In this document: piece after piece, positions 52,368 through 58,897 of the stretch
Layout: the number at the start of each line of letters is the position of its first letter
Numbering within the stretch: position 1 is the stretch's first letter
DNA from: an uncultured euryarchaeote
GTDB taxonomy: Archaea; Thermoplasmatota; Poseidoniia; Poseidoniales; Poseidoniaceae
Length of the DNA stretch: 58,897 nucleotides
Assembly (NCBI GenBank): GCA_937892945.1
Contig: CALBIL010000017.1
Span: 1 to 58,897, forward strand
Reading direction: 5' to 3'
Made by a program: the position numbers and the translations under genes
Notes under the pieces: generated by a model
The model's input: the letters and a program-made list of their open reading frames with translations, nothing else
Databases searched by the model: none
Told to the model about the DNA's origin: nothing

Positions 52368-54122
52368 TTAGTTTGCTTCACCGGTGACAGTTTTGAGAGC
52401 TGAAAATGCTTCCATCCAACTTTCGGTTTCACGCTCAACATCCTCATTCTCACAATTGTACAGTGCTTTTCCTGCTTCGAGTAATTGTTTGGTAGCTACT
52501 TGCCAAGCACCACCGCGGTCTCTGGCGTTGATTTCAAAATGCCATTCTTGTCCAGCAGAGCGGCCTGAAGCCAGTAGCCATGCCCAAGCAGCGGCAGCAG
52601 AAACGATTGAGTCGTGCCGTTGTGTCGCTGCCCGTTCCGCTTTTCCATCTCCTTCTAAGAGCCCTTGAAGAATCAAATCATGAACTGCTCCTGTTGCGCC
52701 AGGTAAAGCGTCACCACGGGTTGGGAACCGGGCTACCTTTTGCGCCAACGCCCGTGTGGAGTCCAAACTCTTGAGGAAATTTCCAAACGGTTGAGGTTTT
52801 TTCTGTTGCTTCTTCCAAATCTCTTCGGCTTCAGCACCGGTGATTCCAAGACCTTCGAGACCTTTTATACCCCACTTCTCCCAAAGAGCACCGAGGATGT
52901 TTCCACAACTGGTGCCTTCCATGACTTCCAAAGCCTCTGCTTTTCTTTCAGAAACATCTCCCTTCGGAGTGATGCGCAATCCTTCTCCATCAACAGACCC
53001 TTCTTCCATCGAGGCATACAACATATGCGCGGTAAGATGACGTTCATCTGATGAGCCAGGGTGAGATTGTAACACCTCTTCAATGGACTCAAAATCACTA
53101 CCAGTAATCCAAGATTCTCCAACAACGAGTCCAGAATCTATTGAATCCAAAACCGCTCTTCGAATTGCAAGTGCAATAACGCCTTCATTCATGGTCAAGC
53201 CTTGCCAAGCATCGATTATTTTGTCCATGCCTTCCGATGCAGCATCTGGGAGCGGGGTATCTTTATCCCACCCTTTTGGAGCCCAATTTGCATCAATTGT
53301 GAGAATCGAAGGAAGGAACGGCGGCAACATTGAAAGCGCGAGATGGTGAATGAACGAAGACTCTTTCTTTTCGGTCTTTGATAAATCCTCAAAACTGATG
53401 GCAAGGACAGGACCGTGCTTGAATGAGAATCGAATATAACCACTACCACTTGGTTTGAAATCAAGAACTGATTGAGCATCAATATCTCCAGTTACCCAAA
53501 TTGGAACCGACAAATCGCTGTGCTTGGTAAAAGAAAACCGAGAACGCTGCAAGACATCATCAAGCCATTCATCTGGAGGCGTTGGGTTTGGGCCAGTGCA
53601 CACAAAGCCACCTTTCCAAGTGAAGAAATACATTCCGCGTTTTGCATGGTCTTCCCATGGTAACATTCGCAAAGTGAGGTTTGAGTAATTCTGCAAGCCA
53701 GCAAGGTAACCTTGCTTTCCATCCCCGCGTCGGATAAAAGACGCAGATCCAAAAGACCCTGAACTGAATTTCCCAACCATGGTAATTTCTTCGTCATGAG
53801 CTGCATGAAGAGAGCCTGCAAACGCCTTAGCAACATCATCGCCCCGTTTCGACATCATGCGCTTACCCAGCCAAGTAACGTTGTCCTTTTTGCGAACAAT
53901 CGCTTCAAGCGCTCGCATGGTCTTTGTCACAGGATCGGTACGGCCCCAACTGAGTTTACCCTTCCACGTCATGACGGGGAGGTGCGCTCTTGGATTTTCC
54001 AACAATTTTGCAAGTTCACGCTTGAGTTTATTGGCCGTTGCTTCGTTGGCATGCTTGGTGCCTCGCATACGAATACGCTGCTTTTTTTGACCGGGAAATT
54101 CTACTTTTGAAGGACCTGCCAT
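52368..54122 (-). CDS. Large soluble protein of unknown function, divergent from an AAA ATPase
   Basis: This 584-residue protein has no signal peptide, membrane helix or cysteine cluster. The first 60 residues are basic (KKQRIRMRGTKH, ANKLKRELAKLL). The middle is mixed alpha/beta and rich in Gly/Phe/Trp (GKFSSGSFGSASF, KRGMYFFTWKGGFVC, GSGYIRFSFKHGP). The C-terminal third is mainly helical, with an Ala/Trp-rich helix (SAAAAWAWLLASG). I recognise no family. The gene shares a 148-base promoter region with the AAA ATPase at 54271, so the two may be coregulated and the unknown could be its substrate adaptor or client. ATG 54122 is the natural start. Confidence 0.75.
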   Translation of the reverse strand: MAGPSKVEFPGQKKQRIRMRGTKHANEATANKLKRELAKLLENPRAHLPVMTWKGKLSWGRTDPVTKTMRALEAIVRKKDNVTWLGKRMMSKRGDDVAKAFAGSLHAAHDEEITMVGKFSSGSFGSASFIRRGDGKQGYLAGLQNYSNLTLRMLPWEDHAKRGMYFFTWKGGFVCTGPNPTPPDEWLDDVLQRSRFSFTKHSDLSVPIWVTGDIDAQSVLDFKPSGSGYIRFSFKHGPVLAISFEDLSKTEKKESSFIHHLALSMLPPFLPSILTIDANWAPKGWDKDTPLPDAASEGMDKIIDAWQGLTMNEGVIALAIRRAVLDSIDSGLVVGESWITGSDFESIEEVLQSHPGSSDERHLTAHMLYASMEEGSVDGEGLRITPKGDVSERKAEALEVMEGTSCGNILGALWEKWGIKGLEGLGITGAEAEEIWKKQQKKPQPFGNFLKSLDSTRALAQKVARFPTRGDALPGATGAVHDLILQGLLEGDGKAERAATQRHDSIVSAAAAWAWLLASGRSAGQEWHFEINARDRGGAWQVATKQLLEAGKALYNCENEDVERETESWMEAFSALKTVTGEAN

Positions 54123-54270
54123 ACATTCCCCTCAACCCTGCCTAAAAGCCCCTCTCGTTTGAGACCTTCGCGCCTTCATATACTCTTGAATTCATAATAG
54201 AATGCGGCGGAGAAGAATACATTGTACCTTGGGTACTGAATCCTTTCTCTGCCAAAAATGAGAGATTATT

Positions 54271-55734
54271 ATGGCAGACGACTATCAATTGGAAGAAGAA
54301 TTTACGATGGAATCACATTACGAGCAAGAACTCGAGGCGGAAAAGCCCCAAGGAGATCAGCCTTCAATGGTGGTTGAAATTCAAACTCCATTTGGAGCAG
54401 TTTCTATCGATATGAAACAGTTTGATGATGCTAAATTTGCTGTTGCATTGACACGCAAAAAAGCATCATCGATGCCCCTCGGCGATCAAATGATGCACGG
54501 GTTCCTTGGCGGAAAGCACAAGCGGGATTCTCGGTATTGGTGCGGCAAACTTGGGATTTTGATGAAGATACATTTCGATGCATATCTCGCTGAAGAATTT
54601 GAAGTCACTGAAGAATTTATAGTCGACCATGGAAAAATCAGAGCAGCAGTTTATGAAACAGTAGAATTGTATGAGGGACAGCGCGAACGCTTCTTAGCCG
54701 CGGGGACTCGCTTTTACAAATCCAAAGTAAACCCAGAACACATGTTTGTCACCGTGTCAAGTGTCGACCACGATGGCGACCAACGCTTTTCAGTGTATAC
54801 TCCTGCAGAAACAACAGTCCTTGTCAACGGTAAAAACGCGGAAGAACTGATTACCCAAGTTGAATCTGATTTCTATCAAAACGGAGTACTCAAAGGAGCC
54901 TTCTTTGATTTGCGATTCAACTTCATCGCTCGTGACAAGGACATTGACGAATTGATTGCTTGGGACGAAGACGTCAAGGAAGCACTCTGGAAGGACATCA
55001 TCAGTTTTCAAAAGGCCATGCCGAAACTTCGCGAATGCGGCGTTCCTAATTCACGCGGCGTCATTCTCGCAGGACCGCCCGGTACTGGAAAAACCATGAT
55101 TGCCAAATGGCTTGCAGCTCATTCCGACATTACATGCGTTCTGATTTCTGCTGAAATGATTACAGGGCGCAATGACATCAAGTCTTGTTTTGAAATGGCT
55201 CGCAAACTCTCACCAACTTTGCTTATCATCGAAGATATCGATACCGCAGGAGCGCTTGACCGTCGCGCATCCGACCACCCACTCTTGGGCGAATTTTTGC
55301 AATCAATGGATGGAATTGTTCCAAATCACGGCGTCATCACGCTTGCTACAACGAACCACTCGAACAAAATCGATCCCGCCATTGCTGACCGCCCTGGGCG
55401 TTTCGACCGAATCATCGAAGTCGGACTCCCTGGCAAAGACCAGCGCTTCCACATCTTCCATCATTTGTTGAAGAAACTTGACATTGCCCGAAACGTCACA
55501 CTCGAAGTCAAGGAAAAACTTGCAAAGAGTACCGAAGGCCTCACAGGCGCCTGGATTCGAGCCATCGTTCAAGACAGCCTTATCTTAGCGTTTAGCCAAG
55601 ACAAAACTAAGATTGGAAAAGAACACCTCCTCGCTTCACTGAAAGATGTCATGGAACGCCGAGGTATGGCATACCGAGTCGCACCTTATGCTCCACCCCA
55701 AAGAGCTGCAAAAGCAGATGTCTATGTCCAGTGA
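54271..55734 (+). CDS. AAA+ ATPase with novel N-terminal domain
   Basis: This 487-residue protein has one classical AAA module at about residues 260-430: Walker A GPPGTGKTM, Walker B LLIIEDID, sensor 1 TLATTN and arginine fingers in DRPGRFDR. The lid follows to about 460. It is close in motif style to CDC48/PAN/BCS1-type unfoldases. The first about 230 residues form an acidic, mostly beta domain that I do not recognise, presumably for substrate binding. There is no membrane helix or protease domain. It is divergent from the 584-residue unknown gene, and the two may form a remodelling system. A C-terminal HbYX proteasome motif is not clearly present (ends DVYVQ). Confidence 0.9.
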   Translation: MADDYQLEEEFTMESHYEQELEAEKPQGDQPSMVVEIQTPFGAVSIDMKQFDDAKFAVALTRKKASSMPLGDQMMHGFLGGKHKRDSRYWCGKLGILMKIHFDAYLAEEFEVTEEFIVDHGKIRAAVYETVELYEGQRERFLAAGTRFYKSKVNPEHMFVTVSSVDHDGDQRFSVYTPAETTVLVNGKNAEELITQVESDFYQNGVLKGAFFDLRFNFIARDKDIDELIAWDEDVKEALWKDIISFQKAMPKLRECGVPNSRGVILAGPPGTGKTMIAKWLAAHSDITCVLISAEMITGRNDIKSCFEMARKLSPTLLIIEDIDTAGALDRRASDHPLLGEFLQSMDGIVPNHGVITLATTNHSNKIDPAIADRPGRFDRIIEVGLPGKDQRFHIFHHLLKKLDIARNVTLEVKEKLAKSTEGLTGAWIRAIVQDSLILAFSQDKTKIGKEHLLASLKDVMERRGMAYRVAPYAPPQRAAKADVYVQ

Positions 55735-55805
55735 ATCAAGCATTTTATCTTGCTACAAGTTGGATTTAGTATTCTAATGTCAGGAATTCTTCCCTACTGG
55801 TTTAG

Positions 55806-55889
55806 CGCCTGTAATATCAAGCTCCTGCTTGAGAATCCGTAGGATTAGTCTACGAGGTGGGCGGCCGAGCGTATAAAGGAAATACAGGT
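55806..55889. ncRNA. Candidate structured RNA downstream of the AAA ATPase
   Basis: Three stems can form together. TCAAGC (55817-55822) pairs with GCTTGA (55827-55832) around loop TCCT. CGTAG (55838-55842) pairs with CTACG (55850-55854) around a 7-base loop. CCTGTA (55808-55813) pairs with TACAGG (55883-55888), enclosing both. The stretch has no open frame and higher GC than the AT-rich DNA that follows. It does not fit a tRNA (no T-loop or CCA-adjacent pattern). It could be a small RNA on either strand, a leader or a terminator between the ATPase gene and the wHTH gene. Confidence 0.35.
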
Positions 55890-55931
55890 ATTGAAACTTA
55901 ACCAGTTCCGTAAATTCTTGTTGTACTCAAG

Positions 55932-56516
55932 TTAAGAGTCGTTGTCCTTTTTCTCTAATATCCATTCTTTTTGTTTGTTACCCTCTAAAGTGATGAAATA
56001 AACGCCTCTACTTTTTTTACCAATATATGTGTCAACATATAATTCATCATTAGATAGTTTCGAAAGAATCTGGTTTAACCTTTGTCTACTTATATCAATT
56101 TTTAATATTAAATCGCCAGGATTAAAAATCCCCATTGTTTGTTGTGTAAGATCAAGTATCGCAGTTCTAATTTCTTTTATCCGTTCATCTTCTGTTTTAC
56201 GAGGAACAGTATCTGAATGAGGAAAAACTGCTTTAGGCGCCTTCATCAATTCCACCATATTTTTTAAGAACATATTGGAAGTGTTGATTCTCCAAAACCA
56301 ATTTCTACCGTCTCTTCGAGAAATTATAAGTTTGTTATTCTTCAAATCATTAAGGTGTTTTTGAATTATACTTAGGTTGTATTCAATTCCGAACTTGTTT
56401 ACTAATTTGTTAACTTCTTTACTTTCTAATTCTTTTGCTCCAAGAAATATACTTACTATTTTACTACGTAAAGAATTTCCAAATAGAGAATTTAATTCAA
56501 TATTCTTCTTTGACAT
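55932..56516 (-). CDS. Protein with two winged-helix DNA-binding domains, AT-rich and accessory-looking
   Basis: This 194-residue protein has an ArsR-like winged helix at about 10-75 (SLRSKIVSIFLGAKELESKE, SIIQKHLNDLKNNKLIISRR). A second winged-helix region lies at about 118-185 (ILKIDISRQRLNQILSKLSND, then a GVYFITLEG wing). Such a double wHTH suits a transcription regulator or a replication initiator of a small replicon. Its codons are much richer in A/T and Asn/Lys/Ile than all neighbours, a sign of transfer. I start at ATG 56516; a second in-frame ATG at 56534 is possible. Upstream lies the repeat-rich noncoding region. Confidence 0.75.
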   Translation of the reverse strand: MSKKNIELNSLFGNSLRSKIVSIFLGAKELESKEVNKLVNKFGIEYNLSIIQKHLNDLKNNKLIISRRDGRNWFWRINTSNMFLKNMVELMKAPKAVFPHSDTVPRKTEDERIKEIRTAILDLTQQTMGIFNPGDLILKIDISRQRLNQILSKLSNDELYVDTYIGKKSRGVYFITLEGNKQKEWILEKKDNDS

Positions 56517-57033
56517 AACTTCGCTGTTGCGCATGTTTAATCGTAACAGTAATTACTACTAAAACCTATTTGTATAATTTTAAAAAAAATAAAACGCGTT
56601 TAGCGCTAAAATAAAAATCTGTTTAAGCAATTCTAATTTGCGCGCAACTGAAATAAAACATTATCTTTAATTCAAAAACAAGCATACTATTTACATTTTT
56701 TAATTTTCAAATATACCCTAAGACATGTGTTAGAACCCCCATCGCTACGCTATCTAAACGCTTCGCGACGCTACCGCGAGTGCTAACGCGAGCGCTATAA
56801 CGCCGCTACAAAGTTTTCGGATCTGGTCTGGAAATTTCCAACTCTTGGACAAGTTTGATTTTGATTATCTCTCGGCAGGGAGTCTCTGATTAGTTGACAC
56901 CCGCTGGCACAAATCTTGCCGATGGCCAGTTTCATATCAACCTTCTATAATTCCATCTTTCGACACTTTCATAACTGGATGCCCATTGGGTCGAAACCAC
57001 CGGGCCATTTTTTTGTAGCCCGGAGTGATTGAT
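56517..57033. other. 517-base noncoding region with AT-rich tract, palindromes and CGCTA repeats
   Basis: No gene is supported here. The first 200 bases are extremely AT-rich with A and T runs. They contain ACGCGT (56594-56599), joined to the 12-base palindrome TTTAGCGCTAAA (56599-56610), and a 16-base near-palindrome CTAAGACATGTGTTAG (56718-56733, one mismatched pair). Next come five CGCTA copies and one GCTA (56743-56808) with two CGCGAG boxes. The remainder is ordinary and ends in the ribosome-binding site for the gene at 57034. The pattern (easily melted tract beside iterated sites, next to a double wHTH gene) resembles a replication origin or element boundary but could be a complex promoter. 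Confidence 0.5.
56743..56808. repeat. CGCTA short-motif cluster
   Basis: CGCTA occurs at 56743, 56748, 56769, 56793 and 56804, with a degenerate TGCTA at 56781 and two CGCGAG boxes (56775-56780, 56787-56792), all within 66 bases. This is a sharp local rise in GC directly after a long AT-rich tract. The same AGCGCTA core appears in the palindrome at 56599-56610, which suggests one protein may recognise both. Confidence 0.6.
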
Positions 57034-57519
57034 ATGTTACACAGATTAAGAAGAATGAAGACAGCTTTTGGCCACCAATTGGCCAACCGAAATGATCGAA
57101 AGACCAAGACGTCGATATTACCAACGGTATTAACGGCGCAGGCTTCAGTGTTGCGATACTGTCATTACCACGCGTATGACACTTCACCACCGGATGGTTA
57201 TGCTACTGCCATTGCCCTTGCGCGGGTTACGGAGAGTGAGGCTTTGTGCCAACGTCTCGAGAAAGCCGGTTGGGCCATTCATTACTACGATGATGCAGTA
57301 ATGAACATCCATTTTGCTGTGCTGGAGGCAGTAGTTTCGAGACATTTTGCCCCGGGTATTCTCGTGAAACACGTCGGCTGCATCAGCGGTAGAGGGATCC
57401 GCACGCTTTCTGAGGCAGGGTTCTCCACTACTGCACATGCAATACCTGACAAGAATACCGAAAACAGGCACTTCCATCCGATATCGGATGTCTTGCCTTC
57501 TCGGGAGGTGGTTTTCTGA
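57034..57519 (+). CDS. Hypothetical protein, unknown
   Basis: An open frame of 161 codons from ATG 57034 is preceded by GGAGTG at a good distance. The sequence has a basic N terminus (MLHRLRRMKTAFGHQLANR) and a His/Tyr/Asp-rich middle (YCHYHAYDTSPPDGY, AIHYYDDAVMNIHF), followed by LEAVVSRHFAPGILV. No family is recognised and no membrane segment is seen. An overlapping frame on the other strand (57184-57720) is open too but has the look of an antisense shadow. The gene lies in the accessory-looking end of the window. Coding status is likely but not certain. Confidence 0.5.
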   Translation: MLHRLRRMKTAFGHQLANRNDRKTKTSILPTVLTAQASVLRYCHYHAYDTSPPDGYATAIALARVTESEALCQRLEKAGWAIHYYDDAVMNIHFAVLEAVVSRHFAPGILVKHVGCISGRGIRTLSEAGFSTTAHAIPDKNTENRHFHPISDVLPSREVVF

Positions 57520-57606
57520 GCTTTCGTCACCATTCACTGTGTTTATGCGGCCCGTCACCGTCAGATGAAGACAGAGATTGCCCGGTCCACAGACCATCTT
57601 CGCTGA

Positions 57607-57644
57607 CCTTTGGCGTGAGTCTGTTCGAGGTAAGAGACCAAAGG
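57607..57644 (+). promoter_or_regulatory. Inverted repeat next to the ribosome-binding site of the gene at 57656
   Basis: CCTTTGG (57607-57613) and CCAAAGG (57638-57644) are perfect inverted copies separated by 24 bases. The downstream arm runs into the GGGGG (57643-57647) that would serve as ribosome-binding site for ATG 57656. If transcribed, the stem could mask that site and so lower translation; it could equally be a protein-binding site. Confidence 0.4.
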
Positions 57645-57655
57645 GGGAATAATTG

Positions 57656-58480
57656 ATGAGTAATCCAGAACATGAGATTGATAACAACTGGTTGAGTGTA
57701 TCAAGTTCACCGTTTACCAACGAACTTTACGACAGCGATGACCCAGCATTCTTTCTTGATCAAGTTGCAGTCATATTGTTCTCTTCTATGGCAAAATTGG
57801 CAATGCTGCTGAAGGATTGGCCTGAGGTCCAGCAACATGCCGACCGGTGCTGGAAAAAAATACCTGCGATTGTCGCCAATTATCAAGGTGCCATTCTGAT
57901 TAAACAAAACCCAATTGCCTCGTTTTCTTTACTCCGAGACTCTCTATCGGGGATTTTGTCCTGCATGGAAGCCATTCATTCAGAACATGAGGATGAACCT
58001 TGGATTTCCTCCGCCGACCAAACGCTTACGTCTTTAATCGATGCTGCAAGCGAACATTTCCTTGCTACATCTCATGATATCAACCATTCAATGTTGAAAC
58101 TTGGAAGTGTTGTAGGGCTCACGCATCTTTGTTTCGAGCAGTCAAGTCTAACCTCGGCCGCATTTGAAAACACTACGCCAATGCATGCACACCGCCTCGC
58201 TGCCATGGATTTGAGCAAGGTGGGTAACATTGCACCTCACTCAGAACTTACACGATTCCCATTGCTAGTCGGCCTTTTACTGGTCTTCAAGAACAAATGG
58301 ATTGACCAACTGGAATCTCAAATTGGAAGCGATGCGATTGGCGTTCGTGCACGCTTATACGATGCTCTTGAAACTGAAATTTATCCGGGAATTGATGAAT
58401 TGATGTATGAGGAAGGCTATGTATTTCCAAAGTGGGCCAGCACCCTTTTGCTTGGTAACTATAACTGGTCCAGTGAGTGA
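57656..58480 (+). CDS. Hypothetical helical protein, unknown
   Basis: This 274-residue soluble protein is predicted to be mostly alpha-helical (VAVILFSSMAKLAMLLKDW, SLLRDSLSGILSCMEAIH, LTRFPLLVGLLLVFKNKW). It has an acidic N terminus and no clear catalytic motif. There are scattered His/Glu residues but no recognisable metal site. ATG 57656 follows GGGGGA. The downstream gene, a PqqB-like metallo-beta-lactamase, starts 38 bases after its stop on the same strand and may be cotranscribed. No family is recognised. Confidence 0.65.
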   Translation: MSNPEHEIDNNWLSVSSSPFTNELYDSDDPAFFLDQVAVILFSSMAKLAMLLKDWPEVQQHADRCWKKIPAIVANYQGAILIKQNPIASFSLLRDSLSGILSCMEAIHSEHEDEPWISSADQTLTSLIDAASEHFLATSHDINHSMLKLGSVVGLTHLCFEQSSLTSAAFENTTPMHAHRLAAMDLSKVGNIAPHSELTRFPLLVGLLLVFKNKWIDQLESQIGSDAIGVRARLYDALETEIYPGIDELMYEEGYVFPKWASTLLLGNYNWSSE

Positions 58481-58518
58481 ACTGATGGATTGATGATGCT
58501 TGTCGCTTTGGGATAAGC

Positions 58519-58897
58519 ATGGTCGAGGTCACAGTGCTCGGTATTGCACAGGACGGCGGCCACCCGCAACCAGGGTGCCTCCGTCCCTGTTGTGCCAATT
58601 TAACCGAACACCACTATCCGGTATCGTTGGGGATTCGCAGTGATGAAGGAACCAATATTCTCATCGAAGCAACACGGCATCTCGGAGATCAATTCACGCT
58701 CTGGGGACAAACCCATGTTGACCACCTCCTGCTCACACACGCCCACTTTGGTCACGTTGACGGGCTTGGTTTGTTCGGCCGTGAAACCCTTTCAGCACAA
58801 GGGATTCACTTGCATATCTCAGAAGAAATGTACCACCTCGTTGACCAAACACCACAATGGAACTTGATGGTTCAACAAGGGGTCTTTGAAATTCAAA
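58519..58897 (+). CDS. PqqB-like metallo-beta-lactamase fold protein (3' end beyond window)
   Basis: From ATG 58519 the frame is open for 126 codons to the window edge. It begins with LGIAQDGGHPQPGC...C, the cysteine-bearing start of PqqB-like metallo-beta-lactamases, and then has the metal motif HAHFGHVDG (about 80-88). PqqB proteins act in pyrroloquinoline quinone maturation, but many archaeal relatives occur without other pqq genes and have other, unknown hydrolase roles. No other pqq gene is in the window, so the family is clear but the function is not. The C terminus is missing. Confidence 0.85.
   Translation, partial: MVEVTVLGIAQDGGHPQPGCLRPCCANLTEHHYPVSLGIRSDEGTNILIEATRHLGDQFTLWGQTHVDHLLLTHAHFGHVDGLGLFGRETLSAQGIHLHISEEMYHLVDQTPQWNLMVQQGVFEIQ

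Noticed and set aside
55735-55931. tRNA gene
   Set aside because: The 5-base stem with 7-base loop at 55838-55854 looked like an anticodon arm, but the loop lacks the usual U before the anticodon, and no T-arm or acceptor stem fits.
56743-56808. CRISPR array
   Set aside because: The repeated unit is only 5 bases with irregular spacing; there are no long direct repeats, spacers or cas genes.
57184-57720. 178-codon minus-strand frame
   Set aside because: It overlaps the plus-strand gene at 57034 and the start of the one at 57656, has no ribosome-binding site and an irregular Cys/Arg-rich composition; the plus-strand frames have Shine-Dalgarno support.
58519-58897. Evidence for a PQQ biosynthesis operon
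   Set aside because: Only the PqqB-like fold is visible; no pqqA, C, D or E is in the window and many archaeal PqqB-like proteins occur alone.

Overview
The window looks like chromosomal DNA of a surface-ocean planktonic archaeon, most likely Marine Group II (Candidatus Poseidoniales). The archaeal signature is direct. It includes a ribosomal protein LX - prefoldin alpha - ftsY block (37316-39653), geranylgeranylglyceryl phosphate synthase, a geranylgeranyl reductase family flavoprotein, AlaX and an archaeal beta-CASP ribonuclease. These sit beside genes of bacterial or eukaryotic affinity: UvrA, an RluA-type pseudouridine synthase, a type II glutamine synthetase, a eukaryote-like OMP decarboxylase and a proteorhodopsin. 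Secreted or lipoprotein peptidases (M28, S8, CocE/X-Pro type) fit a protein-degrading photoheterotroph. The species assignment is inference; no rRNA lies in the window. I found no tRNA, CRISPR array or insertion sequence.

Layout. 1-1690: a restriction-modification pair, with a NotI-like endonuclease cut by the window edge and a beta-type DNA methyltransferase, preceded by a dense palindrome array. 1971-4562: MBOAT/AlgI acyltransferase plus SGNH-like partner. 4880-8084: SCO1-like copper lipoprotein, a large LVIVD-repeat secreted protein and a small anchored protein. 8459-11935: M28 lipoprotein peptidase, M50 membrane protease and a zinc-ribbon coiled-coil protein. 12011-14899: ferredoxin, small flavoprotein, front-end-type fatty acid desaturase and AlaX on one strand. 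15341-26905: a long plus-strand run (beta-CASP RNase, zinc ribbon, TauE, MoeA, RluA, UvrA, PurS-PurL, PurQ). 26910-31579: membrane acyltransferase, proteorhodopsin (DTK type, with a damaged 5' end), ABC exporter and GGGP synthase. 31588-37215: coiled-coil protein, bacterial-type actin and a large subtilase. 37316-41903: LX, prefoldin, FtsY, DUF1844, a pseudo-receiver, a small membrane protein and PyrF. 41928-46924: SDR, CocE hydrolase, HTH-CBS regulator divergent from glnA, SemiSWEET. 46967-52365: NERD, HAD phosphatase, GGR, EamA and a Cys/Met PLP enzyme. 52368-55734: a 584-residue unknown divergent from an AAA ATPase. 55735-58897: an accessory-looking end with a possible structured RNA, a double winged-helix regulator in AT-rich DNA, a 517-base noncoding region of palindromes and CGCTA repeats, two unknown genes and a PqqB-like metallo-beta-lactamase.

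Genes are tightly packed. Several convergent pairs overlap at their stop codons, and many starts are supported by short purine-rich Shine-Dalgarno sequences. The parts most worth following up are the NotI-like system and its operator, the ferredoxin/flavoprotein/desaturase operon in an organism with isoprenoid lipid genes, the actin plus coiled-coil pair, the glnA/HTH-CBS control region, the proteorhodopsin 5' lesion, the unknown/AAA pair and the origin-like noncoding region near 56.6-56.8 kb.
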